Positions 22,128 through 34,785 of a DNA stretch of 64,000 bases are shown here, in pieces. The position numbers and the translations under genes were made by a program. Location: the NCBI GenBank assembly GCA_022478985.1, contig JAKSZP010009513.1, forward strand, positions 41,670 to 105,669, in the 5' to 3' direction. The notes beneath the pieces are model-generated. The model made no database searches. It was not told the DNA's origin and saw nothing but the letters and a program-made list of their open reading frames with translations. The number at the start of each line of letters is the position of its first letter. Positions within the stretch are counted from its first letter, which is position 1. The stretch is from Massospora cicadina (Eukaryota > Entomophthoromycota > Entomophthoromycetes > Entomophthorales > Entomophthoraceae).

Positions 22128-23127
22128 GGAAGTTAACAATCGAAACATGAGTTGGAAGATACATAAATGCAAGAACATAAAACAGCAACTGTAGAACTTT
22201 TGCAAAAACCTAAATTCACCATTTGACCAAGATTCTATATAAAAACTAAATAATTGAGCCAGGGTGCTGTACCAAAAAATGGGAATGAAAATTTACACTG
22301 TTTGTCTAACTGAGAGACATGTATGCCACTGCCATGAAAAATGATAAAGTCGATATGAGGTATAAGTGTAAGTGGAGAGTTTTATCTTATAGCAACAAGA
22401 TTTTTAGATCCATCCACAAAGACATACAGAAATGTTCTTGATGCATTGGCAGCCATTAATGAATGTATATTAGGCAAATTAGCTAAGCAGTCTCAACATT
22501 AAACTTAACTATAAATAGAAAGAAAATTTTAGCAATAATTACCTCCAAACAAAGGATTTTAACTCTCAAAAATTACTAAAATATGATAAGAATAATTTAT
22601 ACCTTTTTTTATATTTTAGAAAATTCAATAAGTAGGATTTGGTGATCATTAGAAGTCATTTACCATATATAATTGCCTGGATATGGAAATACAAAATTAT
22701 TCTCTGAAAGATCAGCAAAAAATAGTGATGTTATAGTGAAGCAAAGAATACCATTATGAACAAATTTGGGTATCTAGAGTGCATTATAAACTGAAAGAAA
22801 GAATTTATGGGGATCAACGTAGAGGGATGAGACTTAGATGCCTTTGCCAATAGTTCTAATATGAAGCTCAGATAATCATGAGAGTAGAAGCGCTGTTGAC
22901 TTTGATGTATAATTACAATAAGTTATCACTTTGTTTTATAGAGATTTTCATCAAGCTAAGAATCAGACTTAAACTCTAATATGAAAATATTACAGATGTT
23001 AAATTAACAATTTGTGGAACAAAATATGAGACACCAATTAAAAGCTAAAAATTAAATTTATGGGAGATACAAATTATGCTTGAATTTTTCCTTTCACTTA
23101 ATATCACATTTGAGCAAATTTAATAAT
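22128..23127. other. Unassigned AT-rich non-coding DNA
   Basis: About 1 kb without any open frame of length, RNA gene or visible similarity to the other elements in the window. Confidence 0.4.
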
Positions 23128-24834
23128 TACAGCAGAGCTAAACAACTCCAAAAACCAACACACAGTGAAACCTCAATGTCCTTGGCCCTACTGCCTGCTG
23201 CTCCAAAATGGGGCAGTGGCAAAACCCCTAGCATCTTCCACCCAGCAGGAAAACGCTTTTGAACTAGATCAACCAGCCTCCCAATGCCTTGGATTGATAC
23301 CTTCCCCCAAGGATCTTGCCCTCCACCTTACACGTTCCCAAGTGATGCCTTGTAGCCCCATTGTGCTCCCCTGAAGCAAGATGCAATTTGGCCTCTGGGT
23401 TGAATATGGAAACTTGTTTCCCTATAATGACAAACAAATTATAGAATTAGCCTAGGCACTTATGCAGCATGCAGGCTTTATTGACTTTCGCCCCTCTAAG
23501 GGGTACTTTAACCTTGGCTTCACTTGTGAAGCTAATGCTGCAATTGCAGCCAACATTCCCCTAATGTTCCAGGGAACCTCCATCCCAATCACTTGCACCC
23601 AGTTGCCAGATGACACCAATCTTGTGGTTCAATATGCAAGCTCTACTACACTCATTTCCACCCTGTAACTTTATACAACAAACTAATAGCTGAGTTGTCA
23701 ATATATAGTGCTGACCCCAATCTACAATTTTTGGTTCCCAAAGGAGCCAACCAACATGTGGGCCCTCACACCTTTGCAATTATATGCCTAATACCAACTG
23801 AAATTGCCATTTTAGTTCCTCCTCACATCATTATCCCCTCTGCCCCTGACCACCCTTTCTGAGCCAGAGTAGATAAAGGGCGCACAATCTGCCCCATTTG
23901 TTTCAACCTAGACCACTCAAAGTGGTGCTGCCCCATCATAATCTAAGCTGGAGCCCACACACTCAACTCCCCCATGATGCTCCTAATGCTAACATGGTTT
24001 TTTTGAATGGGGCACAATCGCCCTCCCATCTAACCAAAATAGTAGATGCAATTGCCATGGATTTAGCCGATAAGGAACCTACATGTCAAACCACCACTCC
24101 CACTACAATTAATCAGGAGCCAGCATGGACCCCAGTAAATTTAAAAAAACCCACCCAGCCACCTAATCCAGCCCATTCATATGCCAATCAACCTATTGTT
24201 TTCAACCAAAATCCCTGGGATTATTTGGAGGAAGTTGATTTGGGAAATCCCATCCCTGATTCAGTTGAGGCCCCAGGCCTTGAAATGTACCTCAACACAG
24301 ATTAAGCAGCTCAATTTTAAATGTGGCACTATATTCTACGCTCAGATGCTAATGAATTCCATAGTGACCACCAACTCATCAAAGAGGCTGTTGCCTCCCC
24401 TAATTTTTGCCCCCTGAAAGGCCATAGCATAATCAGTTGCAGTCTTAGCAAAGGAGATACCTGCCCCTATCCTTCCCCCATGCAACAATTTTATAAAAAA
24501 GAATTTCTCCAATTGTACCAAGTTACCCCACAATGCAATACAAAAAAGTTGCGATGATCACAAAATTTGGCTATAAGACCCACATTACCAGCAACAACAT
24601 TGACACCTTCACCATGCTACCCAAAGTTTGCCTTGAGGTTGAGAAAGCCCTATCTGAATATAACACCACAAACCTCATAGCTAAATTAAGCTGCTTAAGC
24701 CATTTTGCTACCTTGACCCCCATTTTGAAGATGCACCCACGCCCATGTTCTCAGCACTCTGCCATACACTTTATGACATAGAGGAGGAAGATGAGCCTCC
24801 TAATACTGACTTATCCCCCACCATGGATGCATAA
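23128..24834 (+). pseudogene. Zinc-knuckle ORF1/Gag-like pseudogene, family not recognised
   Basis: A run of about 550 codons can be followed in three successive frames. First frame (to 23668): a stretch with VEYGNLFPYNDKQ, then GYFNLGF and IPLMFQGTSIPIT, which has the feel of an RNA-binding (RRM-like or DUF4283-like) fold. Second frame: LYNKLIAELSIY (about 23670) and a CCHC knuckle CPICFNLDHSKWCC near 23890-23935. Third frame (23898-24305): Pro/Thr/Asn-rich linker. It ends in an acidic tail (YDIEEEDEPPNTDLSP) with TAA near 24832. Two in-frame stops at 23372 (TGA) and 23453 (TAG). No RT follows. It could be LINE ORF1, an orphan Gag or a domesticated gene; I cannot choose. Confidence 0.5.
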
Positions 24835-25861
24835 CAAATTTACTGCATCTTTCCTGGTTAGATCATTTAATTTTTTATTTTTATTTCTCAATTTAGTTTG
24901 AGTAATATGCTTGTCTCTTTCTATTCATTAAATTCTATTTTAGTATAAGTTTTGCTCCTTGGAGCTTGGTATTGTCCATCCCCTGGTCAGCTCACCTTAG
25001 TTAAGTAAATAAATTCTGCAGAAAAATTGCCAATAATTCTAAATAGTTTCAACAAATGATCTGGTATTAGTTTTCTGAAACCCTAGAAGTGCCAATGCAA
25101 AAGTTTTATTAACCTTTTATAAATGTGACAAGGAAGGCCCCTTAACTTATTCAGAGCAAAAGACAAAAAGGTCAAATTTAACATATTATATTCATAGGAA
25201 AAAGTAAACCAAGTAAGCAATGCGGAGAAAGGCTAGGCGGAATAGATGAATTATAGTATATTTTAGCCTGTTCTAAAAATTTCATCCGTCAAAAAAGAGC
25301 AACGCAATTAGTGTTGAAGCTTTACAAGTATACTGGAGAATAATTAATTGCCTATGGAAACAACCCCACCACTATACCAACATCTTAAGGGTTAAAAATG
25401 CAAATTCAAAGACCAGATAAGAGAGATGATCTCTTTTTATAGATGACAACGGCCCAAGGAATCTACTAGCCAGTTGGATGACATCACCCACAATAATTCT
25501 ATACTTGCTGAATAAAAAAGTTTACAATGTTAAGACAATTATGCTTCCAATAATGGAGACTATAGAAATTTACCCCTTTTTTACTACAGAGGTATAAAAG
25601 AATTTACAACCAGCTGATGATGGAATAATTCCATCAGAAACTGTCGATGATGAAGAAATGATCAAACAACCATCTGAACCCAGTTACCTAATGAAAGCAA
25701 TTAAACCTTCCATCTGAATATTAGAAAATGTAATCAACTAATATTTACAGATGGCCAAAATCTAAAGCAAGGCACATTGGAGCTGCACCATTATATGAAT
25801 TCTAACATGATCAGCATAATCTTTAAATTAGGAGGAGTAGTAACTAGAGGTGGTATTGCTT
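24835..25861. other. Flank of element H, mostly unassigned
   Basis: AT-rich 3' flank of the ORF1-like gene, with a polyadenylation-like AATAAA near 25008. Around 25600-25860 a short plus-strand stretch looks faintly coding (DDGIIPSETVDDEEM, then GGVVTRGGIAS) but has stops and no recognised homologue. It is interrupted by element H. Confidence 0.35.
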
Positions 25862-25866
25862 CCCAA
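25862..25866. repeat. Target-site duplication of element H (left)
   Basis: CCCAA, identical to 32812-32816. Confidence 0.85.
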
Positions 25867-27128
25867 TGTAAGTCTGGGGGTGCATCCCCCTGTGCTTGAA
25901 CTTGAAGACATTTCCATTTCCCATCAAGAAGGGTCCAAAGAGGGCAGCCATCCCCCTTGTCACACAGGGTGATCTTGCCCATGTAGTAAATGAATGGTAG
26001 GTTCAGCCTACTCCCTGAAGGTCCCCCGCCCATTCCCATTATGATGATTGTAAATTGATGCAGCGTATCAAGGTGGTTTGCACCAAAGTTGCAGTGAAAT
26101 GGGACTGACATGGGAAGAAAAAGTAAGTCCTTTCTAGATGCTAGTTAGAGTTCCAATTTATCAACAAAGGAAAAAACCCTCCCCCTTTAAACAGACCCAG
26201 ATCTACTAAATTTGAAAATAGTAAATGAACCGTGGAAACTGGGGCAGTTTGGCTGGGTGTCCTAAATCCATCTACAACCAATTTGGACTGATCCTATATG
26301 GAATGTCCCTGGGAGGTCTCCGCTACCCATTGAGTTAGACGCTGCTTCTCATGCAGGCGTGGTTGTAATAAAAACGTGATTTGGGCGCTAGAGGCCAAAT
26401 TAACATTAACTCAGCCTTATTCCAACATGTCATCACAAAAAAAATTTTCACCCAAGTTCCATCATTCTTGGTCAGAAAATGAGGTCCTTATGCCCATGCA
26501 CGCCATCTTATTCCTTTAGAAACTAAGAATTTAAGCAAATATCCACAAAAGATATAATTGTCAGTCAATTTCTTTTACCTATTTTAAATAAAAATCCTCT
26601 TTCTTATATTGACTTGCTGAAATCTTTTACCCTAGTATCCACCATGAAACCCAGCCCTAAAAATAATTTTTGGGTTGCACATTTACTGGGCTCTTGTAGC
26701 CATTGCAACATTGTTGCCTACCATCATGGATTGGTCATACCAAACTTGAAACACCCATAGGCACTACCCACTAGCTGAAGCTTTTTTACTAGGATCTGTT
26801 ACTTTTATTGGAGGCTTTACCTCCCCGATGGGTGAGATTCTGCAATCTCAACACCCACTATCATGCCAATGACCCTGTGGGGAAACCCAGCCCCATTGTT
26901 GTAAACAAAGATTTTCCTAAGCCCAAATTTACTGGCTTCATACTAGCAACAGCCTGGCTGTGTACCAGTTTGCTTCTTATCATCTTAAGTTGTTTGTGGT
27001 TTGCCCACCTTCTGTCCCGCATTTTAGTTATTTGAGCAGCAGTGCCTTTTGCAACTGGCTTACCTTTTGTGTGCTCACATACTCTGACTGTGAGCCTATT
27101 TTAAATCTCAATTTCCATTTTTATGACA
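25867..27128 (+). repeat. 5' LTR of chromovirus H
   Basis: 1262 bp, TGTAAGTCTGGGGG ... TTATGACA. Pairs with 31540-32811 and with the H2 LTR at 3468-4878. It contains an open frame (26808-27035: RWVRFCNLNT, NDPVGKPSP) also seen in the 3' LTR (32452-32709: HWVRFCNLAT, NDTVGKPSL); the similarity simply reflects the LTR pair, though both remain open. Confidence 0.85.
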
Positions 27129-27312
27129 TAATTGACTGGCCATTGGTGCCTGCCATTTCTGCCCTCCTCCTTGAGGTGGGCGCCACACTAATTTTTATCT
27201 ACCAAATAAACTTGCAGTCAGTATTTTGTCTCCTTTTATTTTGGCTGTTTTGTTGTTGAGTTCAAGGGCAGCTCTCAGGTGACGTTGGGAGAGTTTCTCA
27301 CCACCCAGTCCA

Positions 27313-28170
27313 TTATGAAAACCCCTGTTTTAGTATTAGACCACCCTTAGTGGCAGGTTTATCTGCTCCATCTGTTGCAATCAATAACCAGATGCTTGAC
27401 GCCCTCACCAAGCTGCAGGTGCTGTTCTCAATCACCCCTGCAAGCTCTGCTTCTATGATTGACACCCAACAGAGAATGGCCCTTGTGGACGCTTTTGAAG
27501 GCAATGCCTGCTGGTGGTTGCAGAGCCTTTTGAGTGCAGCGTTCAGGCTGGGGCTCAACTACTTTGATCTCACTGGTATCATTAGCATTGAAGGTGCTGG
27601 TGCCACGGTCTGCTAGCTTACTCCAACTGTTTTCTATAGGCGCTGAAGCATCCAACTTGGCTTCCTTTATGATATCATTCTGCAAGCAAGCCCTCACCCT
27701 CAGCTTACCACTGGACAGGATCAAGCATTATTATGAGCTGCGTTGGATTCAGCACCTGCTAACCATGCCATTTGGGCCACCCCAGTGGAGACAGTGGACC
27801 TGATGTGTATGGTGGCAACCTCCATCAGAGCATTTCTTTGACAGATCCCCCATGCAGTGGATAGCTCATTCATAATAGGATTTGTCAGCAAAATAAGAGA
27901 GTTCCAATCCTGACGTCAGTGCAGTATCTGCTTTGTCCCCAACAGGTGGGGCGACCCCTGCATCTACATCTAACTTCCAATCCATCTGTCCCCCAGTTGG
28001 TGGGCGTGCAGCCTAAGGAGACTGTGAGCTAACCCCTTTATCTGGTTGACTTCCCTCCTAACAAGCATGTTCTCCCGCCTAATCCAATTGTTATTTTCAT
28101 CTTGTCAATGGAATTGAGCACCATTGTCAATAAACAAAATAATGCTTATTTTCTACTGCTAATGGAATTA
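27313..28170 (+). pseudogene. Gag region of chromovirus H
   Basis: Located between 5' LTR and protease, so by position Gag. Open stretches in two plus frames (27350-27616 and 27534-27803) overlap; the second reads LSLPLDRIKHYYELRWIQHLLTMPFG. Minus-strand frames over the same place are similarly long, so the frame choice is uncertain. No zinc knuckle is visible. Confidence 0.4.
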
Positions 28171-28179
28171 TAAATAGGT

Positions 28180-28345
28180 GTGTGCCATGTACTCTTTGAG
28201 GCTCTGGTAGACATGGGTGCGGAGGGTAATTTCATTAGTTTGAAGTTGGTCCAGCAGAATGAATTGGACTTGGATCTGGGTCCAGCAGTAATGGTTGCAT
28301 TATCAGTTTTGCAGCCATCCTTTAGGGTGTGGCGCTAAATGCTTT
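28180..28345 (+). pseudogene. Retropepsin domain of chromovirus H
   Basis: EALVDMGAEGNFISLKLVQQ: the active-site triad is DMG (28210-28218) where the family has DSG or DTG, followed by the expected AEGNFIS. The signature places this as the Gag-Pol protease; substitution at the second position and downstream stops indicate decay. Confidence 0.7.
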
Positions 28346-28559
28346 TCTCAGTCCATCATTTCAGCTTCTGTAATTAGTTTTCGGTGATGCCTGACTTGGT
28401 GTTCCTGGTCATTTTGTGTGGACGGTGGCAGCACCAGCAAGTGAAAATCCATTTGGATTTTACATGCTATCTTTTGTTGATGCCCAAATGGATTGTCAAC
28501 TCCTCTGTTTGATACTCTTTCCAAAGCCTGAAACCGTGGCTCCATCATGAAGCTTATTT

Positions 28560-29980
28560 TCCCTATGGGACTTCCTCCAGATCTTCCTCAAGTGTTGATG
28601 GCCTACCAAAATATTTTCAATTTGGAAAAAGTGAACTCTTCTGCCACACACCAAATTTGACTTGTATTTTCATAAGATGGTAACTAAGTTTAACATTAAT
28701 TGCATGCTGTACCTTAACACAGAGGAGGAGAATGAGGCTTTGGATTCATGATTAAATGATATGCTAATAAGGGTTGGGTTTAAAAAAGATGTCACATATT
28801 GCCTCTCTCATTTTCTTTACAAAAAAGCTGATGGGATGCTGCACCCCTGCGTGGACTATGGGCACCTGAATAATATCATGGTTCATGACCCCTACCCCCT
28901 CTGGAGCAAATTATCGGTCAGGTAATTATGAAATCCCAGGTAAATTCCAAGCTTAACCTTGTAAATGCGTTATCAAATTTGAGTGGCTATATGCTATTTG
29001 GACAAGGAGAGGCATAAATCAGTTTTAGGTAATCTCGTTTAAGCTGAAGAATGCCCCACAACGTTTCAGTGGATGATTGATAGTGTTCTGGGTGATCTTA
29101 AATTCACCTATGCAGTGGCATACATTGACAATCTCCTAGTTTGTTTTCCCACCTGCAAGCAGCATGTGCTGAATTGGAGGCAGTGCTGGCCACTCTGCAC
29201 AAGGCGGACCTTTTTGTTAAGCTGTTTAAGTGTGAATCCTCTTGAGAAGACACTTTTCTGGGTAAATTGGTTTTAAAAGATGGATATGCTGTACCTCCCA
29301 GTAAACTTGAATCCATATGCAAGTGGCCCACCCCCATAACCCAGAAAAAAATGATAAGTTGCTGAGTACCATATTATTCCTTAAAAAAAAATCCCCACAC
29401 TATTACAGCTGGCCATGCCGCTGCACCCTTATAGATAAAAATGTTACCTTCTGCCGGACTTCCAAATGCCAACAGGCGTTTGAATAAATTAAAGATTTGT
29501 GCTTATCACCACCATCAAAAACAAGCAGACCCCACTAAACCATATATCATAATGTGCAATGTGTCTTCCACCATAGTGGGGCTGTTCTGCTCCAAGAGCA
29601 CGATAATTTGAAATACCCAGTCACCTATTTTTCCTGTAAGTTTATGTTCACTGAGAAGTCCTAGGTCATCTACAAAAAAGAGAAGGCAGCCATGGTGTGG
29701 GCCCTAACTCACTGGCAGTACCTTTTGCAAGGTGCTCAACATGAAGTAATCATTTGATTAGATTATCAAGCTTTCTTGTACTTTTGCAAGCCAAAGAAGT
29801 TGGTGCACCAACAAGCTTAGTCATATTGTGACTTATACAGCTTCAACTCCAAGTACAAGTTTGCGAAGTGAGCATTGAATATGCACTCTGACTTTCTGAG
29901 TCATAACCTAGCACTCTGTCTGGTGGAGGCAGATGAAAGAGACATTATCACAGTTGTACCACCAGCCTAAATTTAAGCTA
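28560..29980 (+). pseudogene. RT and RNase H of chromovirus H
   Basis: RT fingers: LYKKADGMLHPCVDYGHLNNI (about 28820-28880), the usual 'KKDGSLRPCVDYRxLN' segment. Palm: FRWMIDSVLGDLKF and active site YIDN at 29121-29132 in place of YxDD (open frame 29073-29276). RNase H remnants: LQGAQHEV and LDYQAFLYF (about 29725-29780), and ALNMHSDFLSH (about 29870-29905), the usual end 'KADALSR'. Stops and frameshifts throughout. Confidence 0.75.
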
Positions 29981-30059
29981 TTGCCCCTTCCACAATTTTG
30001 GTAGAAGATTTGGGTTCAGATGTGACCCTTGTTTAGAGGGTCTTAGAAGCCCAAACAGC

Positions 30060-31542
30060 TTGTGTGGAAGGGTTGGAGCTTTTGGAGCATTTAGAACTCC
30101 CAACACAAAAGTACCCAATCTATTCATTGGTTGAAGGGCTTATCCATTTAGGTTGCACTTGTGGGTGCCACCCCACCTTCAAGACAAAGTCATTGGGATG
30201 CACCATGACCCCCCTGCAGTGGGACACCTGGCTAATAAGAAGTGTCTTGACCTGATTAAGTGGACTTACAACTGGCTAGGCCTGTCAATGAATATTTTGG
30301 CATAAACTATAAATTGTGTGACATGCGCATGGGCTAAGTTGCATAGATCAGGCAAGAATAGACTCCTCCACCTTCTGCATCAGGTAGAGGGACTATGGAT
30401 TTTAATGTCTGTAGATTTCATTATTAATCTGCTTAGCTCTAATGGGTTTACAGCCATTATAATAGTCATAGACCACTTTACCAAACTTGCCCTCTTCAAA
30501 CCCTGTTTCTTAGCCCTCACCTTTAAGAGCTAGCCTGAGTGTTAGTGAAACATGTGTTCTCTATGTGTGGGTTGCCACAGGAAATTATCAATGACTGCAG
30601 CACTCAATTTATGATTATTTTTGGAACAAACTCTTGTAAATTTTGAAGATTATGCCATGTCAATATGATTGTGCACCATCCTTAGTCAGATGGCCAAACT
30701 GAGCGTTTAAGTCAAATTTTAGAGTAGTATCTCAAGTTACTCTGCAGCCTTTAGAATACTTGGGCGGACAATTTTCCACTTGCCCAGTTTGCATATAACA
30801 AAGGAACCCATGCGTCTAAAAGCTTCTCCCTCTATGAGGCCACTTTAAACTATAACTCTTAATTTTTGGTAGGACCATGACTTCATCTGGAGGTGCCAGC
30901 CACAGCTGACCATGCACAGCAAATATGTGGCACTCAGTTTTTTGTGAACACCTATCCAAGGCTATTGGTGGTTATATGCAGTTTGCCAACTGGAATCGCC
31001 TTTCAGTGCACAATATTAAGACAGGGTCACATGTTATGATGGACACTTGCCACTTGCAAAATCTGGTACCCTCTTGAAAATTTATGAGCAAACGTTCTAG
31101 GCTTCATTTGCCATAGGAGGACCTGGGGAACAGCGCGTTCTGCTTGCAATTGCTGGCTCATTGGAAGCAACACCCCATATTCTATATTTCAAAGTTATCC
31201 CTGTTTAAGGGCTCAATTCTGTTGAAACCTGAACTGATTGTGATTGAGGGGTCAGAAAAGGACAGGGTTAATGCTAACTTGACTTTTCATCAATTGTGGC
31301 AATAAATATAACATTTAGTCACTTTTAAAGAATACTACACCTATTAGAATAGCTTATTTGGTGCTTGGGACTGCACAATCTATTCTGGTTTAATCAAAGT
31401 GTTCCACACTGCTCACTCTGATACTCCCCACCCCTAAAAGGTTTCAATGCTGATGGCTATCAAGCTACCAAAAGCTATAAGAATGTCACCCTTACCCAGC
31501 TTCCAGGTGAGAATGCTCCCTCTTGGAAAGAGAAAGGATAGT
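30060..31542 (+). pseudogene. Integrase with degenerate chromodomain, chromovirus H
   Basis: Zinc-binding HHCC part: LHHDPPAVGHLANKKC (about 30199-30246) and CVTCAWAKLHRSG (about 30320). Catalytic core: SVDFIINLLSSNGFTAIIIVIDHFTKLALFKPC (first Asp), INDCSTQF (second Asp kept, about 30590) and HHP-stop-SDGQTE (Glu, about 30680-30700). A chromodomain remnant lies at about 31236-31434, recognisable by PELIVIEG, the YYTYxNS spot and FHTAHSDTPHP at the end. Chromodomains steer integration to marked chromatin. The tail runs to a TAG at the 3' LTR boundary, exactly as in H2. Confidence 0.75.
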
Positions 31543-32811
31543 AAGTCTGGTGGAGCGCTCCCTACAGATGGACCAGGAGGTTTTCCCATTTTCCACCAAG
31601 AAGGGTCTGAAGAGGGCAGCCATCCCTCTCATCACCCAGAGTAATCTTGCCCATGTGGTAGACAAGCAATGGGTTATGGCCTACCCCTAGAGATCCCTCC
31701 ACCCATTTTATTCTAACAACTGGTAAATTGATGCAGTGTATCAAGGTGGTTTGCACTGAAGTCACAGCAGAAAGGGACCAACATGGGAAGAATAAAGTGA
31801 GTTCCTTAAGATGCCAGGTTTAAGTTCTGACTTATCAACAAAAGGAAACAAGCCTCCCCTTTTGTGTAGAGGCCACGTTCCACTGAATTTCAAATATACA
31901 ACGAACTGAGGAAACTAAGGCTTTTAAACTTGGTGTCCTGAATTCATTATCAACCAATTGGGACCAATCCTACATGTATTAGCCCTGGAAGGTCCCCACC
32001 ACTGATCAAGCATATCACTACCACTTGGACAGGTGTAATTGTGATAAAAATGTGATTTGTGTGCCAGAGGCCAAATTGACATCAACTTAAGCTTCTGCTA
32101 GCACGTTCTCATCAGTTTAAATTAAGTTCCACTCAAGTTTCATCATTCTCAGGCAGAAAATTGAGGCTCCCATGCCCATGCATGTAACATTCTTTAAGCA
32201 ACTGAGTATTTAAGTAATCATCTCCAACAAGCATGTTTGTCAGTCAAATTCTTTACCTTAATTTGCAATAGAAACCCTTGCACTAAAAAATTGCTTGCTG
32301 GAAATTTTGGTCTTGGTATACACCACAAAACCCAGATTCAAAAATATTTTTGGGTTTTGCAATGATTGGCCCTTGTGGCCATTGCAACAACATTGTTGCC
32401 ACCATCATGGGCTGGTCATACCAAACTTGGAACATTTATAGACACTAACTAATGGCCAAAATTAGTTGCACTAAGATTTGTCACTCTAAGGAGTCTAAAC
32501 CTTCCCATTGGGTAAGATTCTGCAATCTTGCCACCCGCTCTTGCACCAATGACACTGTGGGAAAACCCAGCCTAGTTGTTGTAATGCAAGAGTTCTCCAT
32601 GCACAAATCCACTGGCTCCATAGTAGCAACAACTTGGCTGTGTGCTGGTTGCTCTTACCACCATCTTGAGTCACCATTTGTAGTTTGCCATATTCTATCC
32701 CACTTATAAGTTATTTGAGCAGCAGTGCCTTTGGCATTCTAAATTTCCTTTTGGCTGTTCACACACTCTGACTATCAGGCCAGTCTAAATCTCATTTGCA
32801 CTTTCATGACA
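31540..32811 (+). repeat. 3' LTR of chromovirus H
   Basis: 1272 bp; the initial TG is mutated (atagtaagtc); it ends CATGACA. Preceded by purine tract ggaaagagaaagga. Followed by CCCAA (32812-32816). Confidence 0.85.
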
Positions 32812-32816
32812 CCCAA
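32812..32816. repeat. Target-site duplication of element H (right)
   Basis: CCCAA, identical to 25862-25866. Confidence 0.85.
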
Positions 32817-33476
32817 ACCAAGGTGCAGGTATTGAGCAAGGGGCATCTGAATATCCTGGTTCAGGTATGTCTACTATAAGGCAGAGCTTGCAGATTCAAG
32901 CATTAAGCTGAATGGATGCCGCCTTTAAGGCAAAGGTCAGGAAAAGATTGACCTGGGGTTTATAAAGCCCTATATTATTGCCATACCCCACTTCCAATTA
33001 TTTTTATTTTAAATTTATATTATAACTTGATTTTATACAAAAAGTATAAAGGTACTAATTTTATATTAATAAAATATCATATACACAAAGTTTTAAGTTT
33101 ATCTTTGTTTTCCACTTATATTGGGTTATACTGAAGAGATTACAGTTACCAGTATAGATCTAAATAAGAAACTCATTTATGAGGACACCTTGGTTGCTGA
33201 TAACGCTAAGGAAGAGATAAATAGAGGTTTTTTGTTAAGTCTTGTGTTAGTCCATCATGCTGAAGATATATCTAAAGTTAACAAGAATACTGCAAGCAGA
33301 ACAATAAAATAGTTTTTATAATACATTAATGCCACATCAAGTAGCATTAGAAAAACTACTCAGTGATGATAATCATGCGCTTTAGAAGGTCTCCAGGTGT
33401 CTAATATTTGTGGAACTTAATCCCTCCATGGCAAGTCAGCAAACCAAGTTGTAATCAGAAGCATATGAGCTGATTG
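32817..33476 (+). other. Possible 5' LTR of gypsy fragment D
   Basis: Lies directly upstream of a primer-binding site at 33477, so its 3' part should be a 5' LTR on the plus strand. The last 60 bases weakly resemble the primer-proximal end of the X LTR. A 63-codon open frame at 33121-33312 (MGYTEEITVTSIDLNKK) has no recognised relative. The LTR start is not visible and may lie left of element H. Confidence 0.35.
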
Positions 33477-33492
33477 TGGTGCTCACTACAGG
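33477..33492 (+). other. Primer-binding site core of fragment D
   Basis: TGGTGCTCACTACAGG, 16 of 16 identical to the site in A, C and X, then divergent. Shows that a plus-strand element of the same lineage began here before element C arrived. Confidence 0.7.
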
Positions 33493-33619
33493 AATAAATT
33501 ATCAGACTAGACTAAAAAATGTGATTCCACAAGAACATATTGACAACGAGGATAAAGAGGCCTTATACATTAAAGATTCCTCTAAACTTCTAGCAGGAAA
33601 GGTTGAATTTATCCATTCA

Positions 33620-34785
33620 TGTAAAAATTTTACTCTTAGGAGTTGATTATTGGAGGTCAACCCTAGTAATCTTTCTACTGCACAGGTTTGGTTTCCTCGT
33701 GCACCTCGCGTTGTAAGAATATATATAATCTGATAATAGTATGATGACTATTATCCATAGTTGAGTTAGAATTATCTTCAGGCCCAACGCTTCAGCAGTA
33801 TTTCTGATAATACTGAATATTGCACTCTTAGGGATTTGTTCCCTATAATCCTGTCCACTCAATCTTTGTTAAGATCCTCTGATGACAGTCTCCTTCAGCC
33901 CAACACACAGTTGGCAGCAATCCCTTAGCTGTGGTTCCCTTCATCTCTAGATCCCCGCTCAGATCTCTACTCTTCTCTGAGAGTCTACCAATTATTGCCT
34001 TCTGCAATAATATCCTTGAGATGGAATCTTCACGCTAGATGCTGATAGTCTAACTATTACCAAATCTACAGTCAAACTAATAATGTTCTTTATTAGTTCT
34101 TTCCTGACCGTAAACTTGTGTCAATCAGTGAGTATTTTCAGTATATTACTGTTTTGTGTGTGTTTTTGAGTGTTTTTACTTTTTATTATAGTGAATTCTA
34201 GGGAATTTATAGGGGATTCAGCTGTCTAACCCTCAGTTGACACCTCTTTGATGAAATGGCAGCCGTTGCCATTGAATCACCCTTCCTCATCTCAGCAGCG
34301 ATGGTCTTCCCCATCCTGACTAGGATTCTGATGTTAGACATCCTTGAGACCTCAAACAAAAGAGTCAGAAATGTATCCATTTTAACTCAATTTTCCTCTC
34401 AATCCAAGTAATGGGAATCATCCATAATTGGGTACTTCACAACCAATTGATTTGCTAGTTGCAGGTGGCATCACTCACCTTGCAACTCATTAAACATTCC
34501 CAATCAGTTGGTGATGAAACCTGACTGATCCCAATTGGTACACCTGATAGTTAATTACTATCAGATGCCCTTATTTTGTCAGCCACTCTGCCCAATGAGA
34601 TATTAGGTATTCATCCAGATTGATCCCTGATGGATATGACCAGATAAATATCCTAAAATCCCCCAAAATGTAGTTCCTCCAAAATTTGGGTCAACCGATT
34701 TCCAATTCACTTCGCCTTAGGGAATTTTTCCCCTAGCGATACCAGGTAATCTAGCAGGCTGGGAATATGGGCAAAAATCCCAACA
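33620..34785 (-). repeat. 3' LTR of element C
   Basis: 1166 bp; plus-strand sense TGTAAAAATTTTACTC to ATCCCAACA. Pairs with 42074-43237. Most base differences between the two are TG/CA or CG versus TG/CA. Confidence 0.9.

Larger units (their letters stand above)
25867..32811 (+). mobile_element. Chromovirus H, complete structure
   Basis: A plus-strand Ty3/gypsy chromovirus of 6.95 kb with 1.26-kb LTRs and a perfect 5-bp duplication (CCCAA) on both sides. Internal order: gag, protease, RT, RNase H, integrase, chromodomain; the Pol tail runs to the 3' LTR. Its primer site differs from that of A, B and C: no TGGTGCTCACTACAGG is present, and only a weak candidate (ttggtgcctgcc, about 27142) lies some 14 bases after the LTR. 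All genes have stops. Confidence 0.85.

Noticed and set aside
27313..27724. Minus-strand frames opposite the Gag region of element H as a real antisense gene.
   Set aside because: Frames on both strands are of similar length in a GC-richer stretch; there is no second copy here to show conservation, unlike the antisense frame of C.
26808..32709. Matching frames at 26808-27035 and 32452-32709 as a duplicated gene pair.
   Set aside because: They are the same position of the two LTRs of element H, so the similarity is explained by the LTR pair.
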